From positions 4,025,501-4,089,500 of the forward strand of contig NZ_CP019650.1 of NCBI RefSeq assembly GCF_001999945.1: a DNA stretch of 64,000 nucleotides. Reading direction: 5' to 3'. The notes under the pieces were generated by a model. The model had not been told where the DNA came from. It saw only the letters and a list, made by a program, of their open reading frames with translations, and ran no database searches. Origin of the DNA: Microbulbifer agarilyticus (GTDB lineage Bacteria; Pseudomonadota; Gammaproteobacteria; Pseudomonadales; Cellvibrionaceae). This document shows, in pieces, positions 43,357-53,219 of the stretch (position 1 is its first letter; each line of letters begins with the position of its first letter). Made by a program: the position numbers and the translations under genes.

Positions 43357-45261
43357 TTAACCGTCGGTTTTGGATTGTTTCTGATCTGCAATCCAGTTTT
43401 CTACACGCTGCTCCAGCAACGGCAATGGCAGGGCGCCGCCACCGAGAATGGTGTCGTGGAAGCCGCGGATGTCGAACTTGTCACCCAAGGTTTCTTCGGC
43501 CTTGCTGCGCAGCTCTTCAATTTTCAGCATACCAATCTTGTATGCAGTGGCCTGGCCCGGGTAGGTCAGGTAGCGGCGCACTTCAGAGCGCACTGCCGTC
43601 TCTGGAATGGCAGAGTTCTCCAGGAAGTACTCAACGGCCTGATCCTGGCTCCAGCCCTTGGCGTGCATACCGGTATCCACCACCAGGCGGATGGCGCGCC
43701 ACATTTCCGCGGTCAGACGACCGAAGTCATTGTAAGGATCCTGGAACTGGCCCATCTCCTTGGACAGCTTCTCGGAGTACAGCGCCCAGCCTTCGATGTA
43801 AGCAGTGGAAAACGCGTTGGTGCGGAACTTGGGAATATTCTCCAGCTCCTGCGCGATAGAGATCTGCATGTGGTGGCCCGGGTTACCCTCGTGGTAGGTC
43901 ACGGTTTCCATATCCGCAGTAGACAGCGCGCTCATATCCGACATGTGCACGTAGTAGGTGCCCGGGCGGCTGCCGTCCGGTGTGCCCGGTACATAGTGCT
44001 GGGCGCCACCGGGGACTTCGCGGAATGGCTCCACGCGCTTCACGATCAACTTGGCTTTCGGCAGGATTCCGAAGTACTCCGGCAGCTTGGCGTCGATATC
44101 GGCAAGGAAACCGTCCACCTTGTCCAGATACTCTTTGCGGCCTTCATCGGTGTTCGGGTAGTAGAACTGGTCGTCGGTACGGATAAAGGTAAAGAACTCT
44201 TGCAGGTTGCCGTCGAAGCCGACTTTATCCTTGATCGCCTCCATCTCTTTGCGAATACGCGCAACTTCATCCAGACCGATCTGATGCACCTCTTCCGCAG
44301 TCATTGGCTGGGTGGTGTGGTTGGCCAGACGATTGTTGTAGTAGCTGTCGCCGTCCGGCAGGTGGGAAACGCCCTTGGGCACCTCATCCGCATTAACCTT
44401 GTCTTCCTGCAGCCAACCGATGTACGCGTCATAAGAGGGCTTCATTTGGCTTGTGAGCGCGGTTTCTACCTGGGTCAGCAGGTCTTTGGCGGTGGCCTCA
44501 TCAATGGTGCCGGCGTCTTGCAGCGCGGCAATCTTCTTCTTCGCATCCGCCATCAGCGGCGCATCGTCGCCATCGCTGAATGGCTTACCGGTGGTGACCT
44601 TCTGCGCGCGTTCGATGGCCAAGTCATAGGTAAACTGCGGCGGGCGGATTTCCTTGTTCGCGGACACCTTGGCGCGCTCCAGCAACTGACTTAACGCCGT
44701 GCTGATGCCGCCGATACGGGTGATGTAATCACGCATGTCCTGTTCGGTATCCACCTTGTGCTGATTGATCAGGAAGGTGGGGAATTGAGCTTCCGGGCCG
44801 CCCAGCTCGCTGGCGAAGTAGCTGTAGTCCCAGAATGGCAGGTTGGCCTTTTCCAGCTCGTACTGCTGGATCCACAGGTCGTAGGATTCTTTGCCCTCGG
44901 TGCTCAGCTTGTCGTAGTCAAACTGCTGCTTCATCTCGTCGACGGTGGTTTTTTTCCACGCCAGCTGGCTCTCCGCCGCGGCCTTGGTCATATCGTCGAT
45001 TTCGCTGTACAGCTCTTTGCGGCCCAGGTAGCTCAGCTGAATAGGGCTGAACTTCAGCTCTTCTTCGTACTTGGCATCGAACCACTCGGTCAGGCGCGCA
45101 GTCTCGTCCTGCTGGGTGTCTTCGGGGGTCAGCGGCAGTTGGGTGGCCTGCTCACCGGATTGAACGGCATCGGCCTGTTCAGCTTGTTTCTTGGGGTCTT
45201 CACCCTGCTGGCAACCGGCGACGGCCGCTGCAATAACCAGACTCAGGAGCGCTTTGCGCAT
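43357..45261 (-). CDS. DUF885 family lipoprotein metallopeptidase
   Basis: A 634-residue lipoprotein with an AVAGC lipobox (about residue 17), then a Gln/Glu-rich linker. The DUF885 domain carries the zinc motif HEGNPGHHMQ in VTYHEGNPGHHMQISIA, and a second glutamate follows in YIEGWALYSEKL. This family is related to M32-like and dipeptidase-type metallopeptidases. The substrate is not known. The length is normal for the family. A terminator lies at the 3' end, and the 45262-45424 gap holds no gene. Confidence 0.9.
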   Translation of the reverse strand: MRKALLSLVIAAAVAGCQQGEDPKKQAEQADAVQSGEQATQLPLTPEDTQQDETARLTEWFDAKYEEELKFSPIQLSYLGRKELYSEIDDMTKAAAESQLAWKKTTVDEMKQQFDYDKLSTEGKESYDLWIQQYELEKANLPFWDYSYFASELGGPEAQFPTFLINQHKVDTEQDMRDYITRIGGISTALSQLLERAKVSANKEIRPPQFTYDLAIERAQKVTTGKPFSDGDDAPLMADAKKKIAALQDAGTIDEATAKDLLTQVETALTSQMKPSYDAYIGWLQEDKVNADEVPKGVSHLPDGDSYYNNRLANHTTQPMTAEEVHQIGLDEVARIRKEMEAIKDKVGFDGNLQEFFTFIRTDDQFYYPNTDEGRKEYLDKVDGFLADIDAKLPEYFGILPKAKLIVKRVEPFREVPGGAQHYVPGTPDGSRPGTYYVHMSDMSALSTADMETVTYHEGNPGHHMQISIAQELENIPKFRTNAFSTAYIEGWALYSEKLSKEMGQFQDPYNDFGRLTAEMWRAIRLVVDTGMHAKGWSQDQAVEYFLENSAIPETAVRSEVRRYLTYPGQATAYKIGMLKIEELRSKAEETLGDKFDIRGFHDTILGGGALPLPLLEQRVENWIADQKQSKTDG

Positions 45262-45424
45262 AGTTTCGCCTCTTTAAAAGTACTACTCAGTAAACGGAAT
45301 GATAGGAAAAGAATAAGAAAAATTTAGCCGGCCAAGATGGCAGTGCATCACAGGTTCGTCGATACCTCTGCGACGAAATTGCCATCACACGGGATAAACA
45401 GCGGCCCCGGCACCTTGGCGGATC

Positions 45425-46285
45425 TCATTTGGGGGCGGCTTTGGGGGCAGTTTTGGGGGCTATCTTTACACCGTCCCCTCCGACAACATGCAGTTCCCGC
45501 TGCGGGAAGGGGATGGAGAGCCCCTCAGCTTCCAGAGCGGGTTTGAGCTGCTTCATCAGCGCCCAGTACACATCCCAATACTCTTCGGTTTTCACCCACG
45601 CGCGCAAGTGCAGGTTGACCGCGCTATCAGCAAGTTCACGCACCGCGTATGCGGGCTCCGGGTCCGCCAGAATACGCGGCTCCTCAGCCACCAGCTGCCG
45701 CAGGACACGCATCCCGGTTTCAATATCATCACGGTAGGCGATGCTGGCAACTATTTCGATACGGCGCTTGGGATTGCGGCTAAAGTTGGTGAGCGTTTCG
45801 CCCCAGACTTTGTCGTTGGGAGCGGAGATACGGAGGCCATCCGGTGTATCCATTTCCGTAGTGAACAGGCCTATCTTGCGCACGGTACCGATGGTACTAC
45901 CGAACTGAATGGTTTCACCGACCCGGAACGGGCGCAGGCCCAGCAGCACAAAACCCGCGGCAATACTCTGTAACGTGTCCTTGAGGGCGAGGCCGATCGC
46001 GAGGCCGGTGGCACCCAACAGAGCCACCAGTGAGGTGGTGTTCGCACCGAAAATATCCAGCACCACCAGGCCGCCGACAACATAGGTAGCCCATACCGCA
46101 AGCGTCTCAAGTACCGGGACCAACGTTTCGTCGATGCCGCGCTCACTGAGGCGCGCTACCGCGCGCGACACCAGCTTTGCAGCAATCCAGGTCACCACCA
46201 GTGCCAACAGGGCCCAGAGAATATTCGCCCCGACAGCCGTGAAAACCGGGGCAAGTTCCTGCAACTGCGCTTGCAAGCTTTCCAT
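45425..46285 (-). CDS. Small-conductance mechanosensitive channel (MscS family)
   Basis: A 286-residue membrane channel. Two or three N-terminal membrane segments are followed by the pore-lining TM3 (TSLVALLGATGLAIGLALKDTLQSIAAGFVLLGLRPF) and the beta/alpha cytoplasmic domain (RVGETIQFGSTIGTVRKIGLFTTEM, NDKVWGETLTNFSRNPKRRIEI). The length and layout match MscS. The C-terminal APKTAPKAAPK tail is encoded by repeated GGGGGC-type sequence and may vary in length. It follows a tiny membrane-peptide gene and an SDR gene on the same strand. Confidence 0.93.
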   Translation of the reverse strand: MESLQAQLQELAPVFTAVGANILWALLALVVTWIAAKLVSRAVARLSERGIDETLVPVLETLAVWATYVVGGLVVLDIFGANTTSLVALLGATGLAIGLALKDTLQSIAAGFVLLGLRPFRVGETIQFGSTIGTVRKIGLFTTEMDTPDGLRISAPNDKVWGETLTNFSRNPKRRIEIVASIAYRDDIETGMRVLRQLVAEEPRILADPEPAYAVRELADSAVNLHLRAWVKTEEYWDVYWALMKQLKPALEAEGLSIPFPQRELHVVGGDGVKIAPKTAPKAAPK

Positions 46286-46324
46286 GCGTTGTTTCCCTTC
46301 TACGGTTTAGTAGCGAGCGCGGAT

Positions 46325-46414
46325 TTATTGAGGGGCTGAGAGAAAGAAATGCTGCACCAATTGCAAAACCAACAGTATCGCCACCAGGATAAAGATAATA
46401 TTTTGACGATTCAC
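46325..46414 (-). CDS. Small membrane peptide (29 residues)
   Basis: GTG 46414 with AGGGGAAA about 6 nt upstream opens a 29-residue frame, NRQNIIFILVAILLVLQLVQHFFLSAPQ after the first Met. Almost the whole peptide is one hydrophobic helix with a polar N-terminus. It sits 17 nt after the SDR gene and 39 nt before mscS, so it is likely cotranscribed. No homologue is recognised; a regulator of MscS or of the membrane is a guess. Confidence 0.45.
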   Translation of the reverse strand: MNRQNIIFILVAILLVLQLVQHFFLSAPQ

Positions 46415-46431
46415 TCGTGTTTCCCCTGAAG

Positions 46432-47448
46432 TTATTTTGTCTGTGGAAGCTGCAACAAGCCTTCGGCCACCAGCCAGTCGCGGGACTCGGTCAGCATATC
46501 CTCGAGGCTTACGCGACTTTGGTAACCCAGTTCTCGTTCGGCACGACTGCAATCGGCCAGAGCGCGTCCGGTCAACATCGTTGCCTTTTGCGGCGTTACC
46601 GCGGGTTCCCGCCCGCTAAAACGCGCAGCGATATCGGATATGCGCGCAAGCGTATGGATTGCCAGCGCCGGTGTCGTGCGCTTGGGCGCGGGCACCCCAA
46701 CCAGCTTCGCAATGATGCCGAAGAATTCCAGAAAACTGGCGTCGGTGCCGGCGAGAATATAGTTCTCACCACTGCGCCCGCGATGGAAAGCACTGATATG
46801 CGCGCGCGCCACGGCACCAGCATGACAAAAAGAACCCGCGCCGGGTGGCACGCCCGGCAACTTGTTTTCTGCCAGCATAAAAAATGTCTGTGCCCAGCTG
46901 GAGACATCGTATTTGCCGACAATGGCACAGGGGTTGAGGAACACCACATCCAGTCCCTTGGCCGCTTCGCGCAACACTGCCTGTTCCGCGTGCATTTTCG
47001 AGTAGTGGTAATGGAAGCGCGGGTTGGTGGCGAGCTTGGGGCTGGCTTCACTGATTACATCGGAGTGGTAGCCGTAGGCCGAGATTGAACTGGTGACGAT
47101 CATGCGTCCTCGGTGGGCATCTGGCTGTGCCGCGAAATGCTCACGCGCAACCCTGGCCAGGTTTGCCGAGCCTTCGACATTATCTTGCCACTGCTGTGCG
47201 TCGCCACCGCGCCACATACTGGTGTTGCCGGCCAGGTGAAACACCGCATCGAGTTCTTGCGGCAGCGCTGCACGCAGCGATTCGATATCCCCCAGCGACG
47301 CCGCCACCGACGTGGCACCCAACGCGCGCAAGCGTGCCGGGTCCGAGCTTGGCCGGTGCATGGCGGTCACCTGCCAGCCATCGGCCACCAGTTGTTCAAT
47401 CAGGTTGGCACCGAGAAAGCCGGTACCGCCAGTCACAAATGCACGCAT
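46432..47448 (-). CDS. Extended short-chain dehydrogenase (NAD-dependent epimerase type)
   Basis: A 338-residue Rossmann-fold protein. GGTGFLGANLIEQL at the N-terminus is the NAD-binding motif, TSSISAYGY supplies the catalytic Ser, and YHYSKMHAE is the YxxxK active-site pair. It resembles dihydroflavonol-4-reductase-like or other NAD-dependent epimerase/dehydratases; the substrate is unknown. It is first in the strand run SDR - small peptide - mscS. Confidence 0.9.
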   Translation of the reverse strand: MRAFVTGGTGFLGANLIEQLVADGWQVTAMHRPSSDPARLRALGATSVAASLGDIESLRAALPQELDAVFHLAGNTSMWRGGDAQQWQDNVEGSANLARVAREHFAAQPDAHRGRMIVTSSISAYGYHSDVISEASPKLATNPRFHYHYSKMHAEQAVLREAAKGLDVVFLNPCAIVGKYDVSSWAQTFFMLAENKLPGVPPGAGSFCHAGAVARAHISAFHRGRSGENYILAGTDASFLEFFGIIAKLVGVPAPKRTTPALAIHTLARISDIAARFSGREPAVTPQKATMLTGRALADCSRAERELGYQSRVSLEDMLTESRDWLVAEGLLQLPQTK

Positions 47449-47496
47449 GAATTCCCCCCGGAACCGGGGCGCAGGTCGCGCCCCAAAACACTGAGA

Positions 47497-49644
47497 TTAC
47501 TCGATCTCGAGTCCCAGTTCATGGGCAAGAAACGCATACTGGTTGGTAAAGTCTTCCACCTGCATCCACACCGGTTTGCCGGCACCGTGACCGGCACGGG
47601 TCTCTACGGCGAGATAGATGGGGTTATCGCAACCCTGATCCCGCTGCAGTGCGGCGGCAAACTTGTAGCTATGCCAGGGGACTACACGGTCGTCGCGGTC
47701 GGCGGTGGTGATCAAGGTGGCGGGGTAGCAGGTTCCCTTCTTGGTGTTGTGCACGGGCGAGTATGCGTAGAGTGCGGCAAACTCGTCTTTGTTTTCCGAT
47801 AAGCCGTAATCGCTGGACCACTGACGCGCATTGGCCGAAGCGGTGTGGTAGCGCAGCATATCCAGTACGCCGACGATCGGCAGGGCCACCTTGAACAGCT
47901 CAGGGCGTTGCACCTCGGTCGCACCGACCAACAGCCCACCATTGGAGCGGCCCATAATGCCGAGCTTCTCCGGCGAGGTGACCTTTTCGTCGATCAGCCA
48001 TTCAGCCGCGCCAATAAAATCATCGAACACATTTTGTTTTTGCAGCTTGGTACCGGCCTTGTGCCAGGCACTACCGTATTCACTGCCGCCGCGCAGGCTC
48101 ACCATGGCCAGGGTGCCGCCCATATCCAACCAGCCGGCAAAGCGGGTGTAAAAACGCGGTAGCTGCGCGGCATTGAAGCCACCGTAGCCATACAGCAGGG
48201 TGGGATTTTGCCCGTCCTTTTTCATGCCCTTTTTATGCACCAGGAACATCGGCACACGGGTGCCGTCCTTGCTGGTAAAGAAGTGCTGCTCAACCACATA
48301 ATCGGAAAAGTCCGCCGGGTACTTTGGCGCTTTGACTTTTTCGCTCTTGCCAGTGGATACATCCAGTTTGTAAATGCTCGGCGGCATCAGGAAATTGCTG
48401 AACCCGAAGTAGGTTTCGCTATCATCCGGGTCGCCGTAAAAACCGGTCACGGTGCCCACGCCGGGCAGTTTGAGTTCGTACTGTTGCTTGCCATCCAGAT
48501 CGGTTACCACCACCTTGGATTTTGCATCCTCCAGGTAGTGCAGTACCAAGCGGCCACCCACCAGGTTGGTGTCTTGCAGGGCGTTCTTCTGTTCCGGTAC
48601 CAGAATTTTCCAATTGGCTTTTTCCGGCTTATCCAGGTCAATCGCAATTACGCGACCGTTGGGCGCGTCGGAATTGGTTTCGAAATAGAACGTTTTGCCG
48701 CTGTTACCGAGGAAGGTATACAGGGCACCCCAATCGTCCAGCAGTTTTACAACGTCGGCGTCGGGCTTGGTGAGGTCTTTGTAGTAAATGCCGTTGCTGT
48801 CGTAGCCATCAAAAATCGGCAGCAACAGATATTTTCCGTCATCGGTCACCTGCACACCGGGATTGCGAGTGGGGTGGTCGGTGATTTGGTACACCAGCTG
48901 ATCCTTACTTTGTGGCTCACCGATTTTGTGGAAGTAGATCGCCACCTGTTTGCTGTCGTCGGCACTGCCGTCTTTGTTGAACGGGTAGCGGCTGTAATAA
49001 AAACCGGATTCGTCTTTAGCCCAGCTGGCGCCACTGAATTTAATCCCGGTGAGGTGGTCCGGTAGCATGCGGCGGGTTTTCAAATCGCGAACGTGGTAGT
49101 CGGTCCAGTCGGTGCCACCATCGGAAGTACCGTAGGCGAGATAACGGCCATTGGGGCTTACGGCATAGCGTTTGGCCGCGATGGTGCCATCATCACTCAG
49201 TGTGCGCGGATCCAACACCACACCACCTTCCTTGTTGATGTCGGCGGTACTGTAGAAAACGCTCTGGTCCCAGGTGCCATCGTTGTATTGATAGAAAACC
49301 TGCCCGGCCTTCTTGTAGGGCACCCCGTAGCGTTCGTACTGCCACAACTCGGTCAAACGGTCGTTGATCTTCTGCCAGCCGGGTAACGCTTTCAGCGCAG
49401 GCAAGGCAAAATCATTCTGGACCTTCACCCAGTCTTTTACCGGCTTGGATTCCTGATCTTCCAGCCAGCGATAGGGATCACTCACCTGGGTACCAAAATA
49501 CGTATCCTGCTGTTCGACCGTGGCGGTTTCCGGGTATTGCTTTGCAGGTTTATCGCTGTTGGCGCTGTTCGCGGAGATGGCAGCGACCGCGGCGATCACG
49601 GGAATAGCGGCCCCCGCGATCAAGGTCAGGACAGATTTGTTCAT
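47497..49644 (-). CDS. Prolyl oligopeptidase (S9A)
   Basis: A 715-residue secreted serine peptidase that cuts after proline in short peptides. A signal-like N-terminus (about 1-25) is followed by the beta-propeller with Y.....YRWLEDQESKPVKDW (typical POP start), then the alpha/beta-hydrolase domain with the nucleophile S567 in GIMGRSNGGLLVGA, an ADRDDRVV aspartate loop and a RAGHGAGKP histidine loop. The triad is intact. It has its own start region near 49645-49740. Confidence 0.94.
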   Translation of the reverse strand: MNKSVLTLIAGAAIPVIAAVAAISANSANSDKPAKQYPETATVEQQDTYFGTQVSDPYRWLEDQESKPVKDWVKVQNDFALPALKALPGWQKINDRLTELWQYERYGVPYKKAGQVFYQYNDGTWDQSVFYSTADINKEGGVVLDPRTLSDDGTIAAKRYAVSPNGRYLAYGTSDGGTDWTDYHVRDLKTRRMLPDHLTGIKFSGASWAKDESGFYYSRYPFNKDGSADDSKQVAIYFHKIGEPQSKDQLVYQITDHPTRNPGVQVTDDGKYLLLPIFDGYDSNGIYYKDLTKPDADVVKLLDDWGALYTFLGNSGKTFYFETNSDAPNGRVIAIDLDKPEKANWKILVPEQKNALQDTNLVGGRLVLHYLEDAKSKVVVTDLDGKQQYELKLPGVGTVTGFYGDPDDSETYFGFSNFLMPPSIYKLDVSTGKSEKVKAPKYPADFSDYVVEQHFFTSKDGTRVPMFLVHKKGMKKDGQNPTLLYGYGGFNAAQLPRFYTRFAGWLDMGGTLAMVSLRGGSEYGSAWHKAGTKLQKQNVFDDFIGAAEWLIDEKVTSPEKLGIMGRSNGGLLVGATEVQRPELFKVALPIVGVLDMLRYHTASANARQWSSDYGLSENKDEFAALYAYSPVHNTKKGTCYPATLITTADRDDRVVPWHSYKFAAALQRDQGCDNPIYLAVETRAGHGAGKPVWMQVEDFTNQYAFLAHELGLEIE

Positions 49645-49740
49645 CGGGATTTCCGGTTTTTTATTGAGGGTCAGTGAGCTAATCTAGAAAATTCGCCGCC
49701 GCGCATCCAGCGGTCATCAGCATTTTAGAAGAGGTTGTCG

Positions 49741-50187
49741 ATGAAGGGCCTGATTCAACGGGTAAAACACGCGAAAGTGGAAGTCAGTAGTGAATCTGTC
49801 GGCGCCATCGATCACGGCATCCTGCTGCTTTTGGGTGTGGAAGCCAGTGATACTGAGGATACCGCGGACAAGCTCCTGCACAAGGTATTGCACTATCGCA
49901 TCTTCGGTGACGAGCAGGGCAAAATGAACCTCAATGTGCAGCAGGCGGGCGGTGGGCTATTGGTGGTGAGTCAGTTCACTCTCGTCGCGGATACCGCAAA
50001 GGGGCTGCGCCCCAGTTTCAGTCGCGGCGCCAGCCCGCAACAGGCCAACGAACTGTATGAATACTTCCTGCGGCAGGCTCGAGCGAAAATGGCCGATGCG
50101 CTTCCGGTGGCGGGCGGTCAGTTCGCCGCCGACATGCAGGTATCGCTGTGCAATGACGGTCCGGTGACTTTCTTGCTCGAGGTCTGA
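49741..50187 (+). CDS. dtd: D-aminoacyl-tRNA deacylase
   Basis: A 148-residue enzyme that removes D-amino acids and glycine from mischarged tRNAs. The ATG at 49741 with GAGG just upstream gives the canonical [15 protein letters not shown] start; a TTG at 49735 is an unlikely alternative. The motifs [10 protein letters not shown] (catalytic SQFTL) and the [12 protein letters not shown]-terminus are present. Its 3' end overlaps the convergent aminopeptidase gene by 70 nt. Confidence 0.95.
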   Translation: MKGLIQRVKHAKVEVSSESVGAIDHGILLLLGVEASDTEDTADKLLHKVLHYRIFGDEQGKMNLNVQQAGGGLLVVSQFTLVADTAKGLRPSFSRGASPQQANELYEYFLRQARAKMADALPVAGGQFAADMQVSLCNDGPVTFLLEV

Positions 50188-51326
50188 GCTGCAGTCGAGC
50201 CGAGAATGCGCTTGGTCAACGCGTCCAGGCGCGCCTTGCGCTCGGGCTTGGGCAGCGCACCTAATTGTTCCACAGCCCGATAAAACGCTTCCCAGTCACT
50301 GCCGCTATCCCGGTATAGCTGCACAAATGCTGGGACTTGGGACTGGTACTCGCTGACCAGCGCCAGGGTCGCGTTATTGGTTTTCTCGATCATCTGGGTG
50401 AACTTTTCGTCCTGAGTCCAGCCTTCCGATTCCTTGCGGTAGCAGTAACGCAAACGCTGTAGGGTTTGCGTCTTGCGCTGGCGCTTCTCCGGTGCACTCA
50501 AATCCGATGCGTACAGTGCCTGTAACTGCCGGCGCGCGCTCACCATCAGGCCATTTACCCGTCGCGCCTGCTCTACATTGGCGACCTTGGGCGCAGGAAT
50601 GCCATTGCGGCGCCGCCAGTCCGGCAGCGCGATGCGTGAAACCGCGGTGGCAAAACTTTCATTGAATTGAGTATCACCGCCGATATACAAGCGCCGGTGC
50701 GCCAGCTCGTGAAACAGCAGGCTGGCGAGGCGGTCCGGCTTCCAATCCACAAAGCTCGATAACACGGGGTCATCAAACCAGCCCAGGGTGCTGTAGGCGG
50801 GCACCGGGCCCAGATACACGTCGTAACCCTGCGCCTGCAAACGCTGTTCCTGAACCTGGGCATCACGCTTATTGAAATAACCGCGGTAACTGGCACAGCC
50901 GGCGATGGGGTAACACCAGCGCTTGGGCGACAGGGAGAATTCCGGCGCTGCCACGAGGTTCCACAGCGCGTACTCCTGCTCCAATTGAGTAAATTCGCTG
51001 TAAGCGGAGCCGACCGGCAAATGCAGCTCACCTGCGGCGTAAGCGCGTATCGATTGCACCCATTCGAGCTGGCGACGCAGTTTGGGGTCGGTTTCTTCAT
51101 CGCGCAGCAGGCGATCAATGGGTTCGCGCCCGGCGAGGATTTTGAGCTGGCCGGTGGCGGCCTGAGAATAAAAATGCACCGTTTCACAACCGGCCAACAG
51201 CATTGCTGTTGAGAGTGCCACCAGCAACGACGACAGCCGCGAGAAGCGACGCCAAATACGCGCCTCGCGGAACAAACCGGCTAGGTTTATGGTGAGAGAA
51301 AAGGTTTTTATGTGGGAGTCGTCCAT
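50118..51326 (-). CDS. Predicted zinc aminopeptidase lipoprotein
   Basis: A 402-residue protein of the predicted aminopeptidase family COG4324. Its zinc site is [21 protein letters not shown] (HExxH plus a downstream Glu). A lipobox-like MLLAGC (about residue 46) follows a hydrophobic stretch, but the N-terminus from ATG 51326 is unusually long for a lipoprotein signal and its start has no clear ribosome site, so the true start may be a downstream TTG. The last residues ([20 protein letters not shown]) are antisense to the end of dtd, which suggests the original stop was lost. Confidence 0.78.
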   Translation of the reverse strand: MDDSHIKTFSLTINLAGLFREARIWRRFSRLSSLLVALSTAMLLAGCETVHFYSQAATGQLKILAGREPIDRLLRDEETDPKLRRQLEWVQSIRAYAAGELHLPVGSAYSEFTQLEQEYALWNLVAAPEFSLSPKRWCYPIAGCASYRGYFNKRDAQVQEQRLQAQGYDVYLGPVPAYSTLGWFDDPVLSSFVDWKPDRLASLLFHELAHRRLYIGGDTQFNESFATAVSRIALPDWRRRNGIPAPKVANVEQARRVNGLMVSARRQLQALYASDLSAPEKRQRKTQTLQRLRYCYRKESEGWTQDEKFTQMIEKTNNATLALVSEYQSQVPAFVQLYRDSGSDWEAFYRAVEQLGALPKPERKARLDALTKRILGSTAAQTSSKKVTGPSLHSDTCMSAAN

Positions 51327-51558
51327 GCCGCCCGTCGCTGCCGTTTCGCTGGTATTTTCGCTGGTGCTCGGTGTCGTGTTATGGATTTATCTGATCCGGC
51401 TGAGTTTCGCCCGCTCCAGCGGCATGGGTGTGGTCGCACTACTATTGCCGCCACTCGCGTTCATTCAGCTATTATCGGATCCGGAACACCGGGAGCAACT
51501 GCTCGTGCTGTTTGTATCCATTCTATTGTTCAGCAGCATAGCCGCTCTCGAGCGCTGA
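51325..51558 (+). CDS. Small membrane protein, divergent from the aminopeptidase
   Basis: A 77-residue protein with two hydrophobic segments (about 5-25 and 33-50, or a third near the end). ATG 51325 has GGGAG 9 nt upstream; in-frame starts at 51289 and 51310 are possible. It overlaps the start of the aminopeptidase on the opposite strand. No family is recognised. Confidence 0.5.
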   Translation: MPPVAAVSLVFSLVLGVVLWIYLIRLSFARSSGMGVVALLLPPLAFIQLLSDPEHREQLLVLFVSILLFSSIAALER

Positions 51559-51600
51559 CGGCGCGACTTTGCTCGCCAAACTGACGGGATATTTCGACGG

Positions 51601-52383
51601 TCACGGACCACAGCCGAAGTACTCCACTTCCTCGCCGACAAATCGGCCGTCTGTAAGGTAACTCACCACCTGATCAATGGCCTGCTGACTACCCGTCAAA
51701 CCGTTATGGGTTAACGGATAGGTGACGCGCGCACAAGTGCCCTCTACATAGGTACTCGGCACACCCACAATGCCATCGTCATTGCCGTCGATAATTGCAG
51801 AGAACAACGGATTGAACGAGCGCGTGCCGGCGATAACCCCCAACGGGAAGCGCACTGGGCCGAGGCGACTGGGCAGGCTGCGCTCATCGATGCCCATCTG
51901 ATTGCCCGCGGGGCCGTTAACATCCTTGATGATGGGAATACACGAGAGGAAATTCCCCAGGCGACTACCCTGATTGGGCGGGCCAAGCATCACCGCGCGC
52001 TCGATAACACTGGCATCGCGCTGATCAAAATACTGCCGCAACAACAGGCTGCCCATGGAGTGGGCAACGAAATACACCGGCGCTGCGCCTGCTTTTTTGC
52101 ACGCCTGCAGGCCACGGGGGACGGTCATTTCGGCGAGGGTTTCAATGGGGTGTTTTTTTGACGGGTAGTCGAGATTGACGGTGTAAAAGCCAGCATCGCG
52201 CAGGGCGTTTTCGATGTCCGTCATCGACGAGGAATCTTTGGTAATACCATGCAGGAGAATGGCGCATGGGGACGGAGAAGGTGCCTGCTGCGCTGCCGTG
52301 GAGATCGACATGAGTAGCGACAGGATGAGCGAAACGACCGCGCCAAAAATCACGCCTGCACGCCGCACTGCCCGTTTCGTCAT
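51601..52383 (-). CDS. Secreted alpha/beta hydrolase (lipase-like)
   Basis: A 260-residue protein with a signal-anchor or signal peptide (about 1-35). The lipase-type nucleophile motif AHSMGS lies at about 115, with HGITKDSSS as the oxyanion-hole region and DGNDDGIVGVPS and THNGLTGS as Asp and His loops. ATG 52383 gives MTKRAVRRAGVIFGAVVSL; a longer in-frame start at 52443 is not supported. The substrate is unknown; esters of short or long acyl chains are plausible. Confidence 0.8.
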   Translation of the reverse strand: MTKRAVRRAGVIFGAVVSLILSLLMSISTAAQQAPSPSPCAILLHGITKDSSSMTDIENALRDAGFYTVNLDYPSKKHPIETLAEMTVPRGLQACKKAGAAPVYFVAHSMGSLLLRQYFDQRDASVIERAVMLGPPNQGSRLGNFLSCIPIIKDVNGPAGNQMGIDERSLPSRLGPVRFPLGVIAGTRSFNPLFSAIIDGNDDGIVGVPSTYVEGTCARVTYPLTHNGLTGSQQAIDQVVSYLTDGRFVGEEVEYFGCGP

Positions 52384-52478
52384 GTCACCGTCACCGTTTG
52401 CGTGGGTCTCTGTCGGGGCAATTTTGCCTCCGCATAAGAACATACGACAAAACGGTGAGAGCGGATGGGTACAGCCGG

Positions 52479-53219
52479 TTACTGGGCCTCTATTTCTTCG
52501 GGTTTGCCGCGTTTTACCCAGCGGCCGAAGAAAATCCCGACTTCAAACAGGATCCACATGGGCACCGCAAGCAGGGTCTGCGAGATCACATCCGGTGGGG
52601 TCAGCAGCATGCCCATAGCAAAGCAGGCGACAATCACATAGGGACGCTTACGCGCCAGATCTTTCGCGGTCACCGCACCACTCCAGATCAGCAGCAGGGT
52701 GGCGATCGGGATTTCGAACGCGAAACCAAAAGCGAAGAACAGCTTCAGCGCCAGGTCGAGGTAACTGCGGATATCCGGTAATACCTTGATATCCGCATGG
52801 GCCGAGCTGATAAAGAATTCGAAAATCAGCGGGAACACCACGAAGTAGGCAAACGCCATCCCCGCATAAAACAGGAAAATACTGGAAATCATCAGCGGCG
52901 CGATCAGGCGCTTTTCATGCTTGTACATACCGGGCGCGATAAACGCCCAGAACTGATACAGCACAAAAGGGATCGCCACGAAGAAGGCCAACACGAAGGT
53001 AGTTTTAAACGGCGTCAGAAAGGGTGAGGTCACCTCGGTGGCAATCATACCCGCACCTTCGGTAAGACGCGCCTGCAGCGGATCCGCAACGAAGTTATAG
53101 ATATCGTTAGCGAAGGGCACCATGCAGGCAAATATCGCCACCACCACCAGCAGTGTTTTCAGCAGGCGGTCGCGCATCTCAATCAAGTGCTCGATAAACG
53201 GCTGGTCTTTCTCACTCAT
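52479..53219 (-). CDS. tatC: Sec-independent protein translocase TatC
   Basis: A 246-residue inner-membrane protein that recognises twin-arginine signal peptides. FIEHLIEMRDRLLKTLL at the N-terminus is the TatC signature, and six membrane segments follow. Its start overlaps the tatB stop by 4 nt. The tatA-tatB-tatC order and hisE upstream match gammaproteobacteria. Confidence 0.97.
   Translation of the reverse strand: MSEKDQPFIEHLIEMRDRLLKTLLVVVAIFACMVPFANDIYNFVADPLQARLTEGAGMIATEVTSPFLTPFKTTFVLAFFVAIPFVLYQFWAFIAPGMYKHEKRLIAPLMISSIFLFYAGMAFAYFVVFPLIFEFFISSAHADIKVLPDIRSYLDLALKLFFAFGFAFEIPIATLLLIWSGAVTAKDLARKRPYVIVACFAMGMLLTPPDVISQTLLAVPMWILFEVGIFFGRWVKRGKPEEIEAQ

Noticed and set aside
43270..44694. 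474-codon frame antisense to the DUF885 gene
   Set aside because: Overlaps the terminator and a well-supported lipoprotein gene; no domain.
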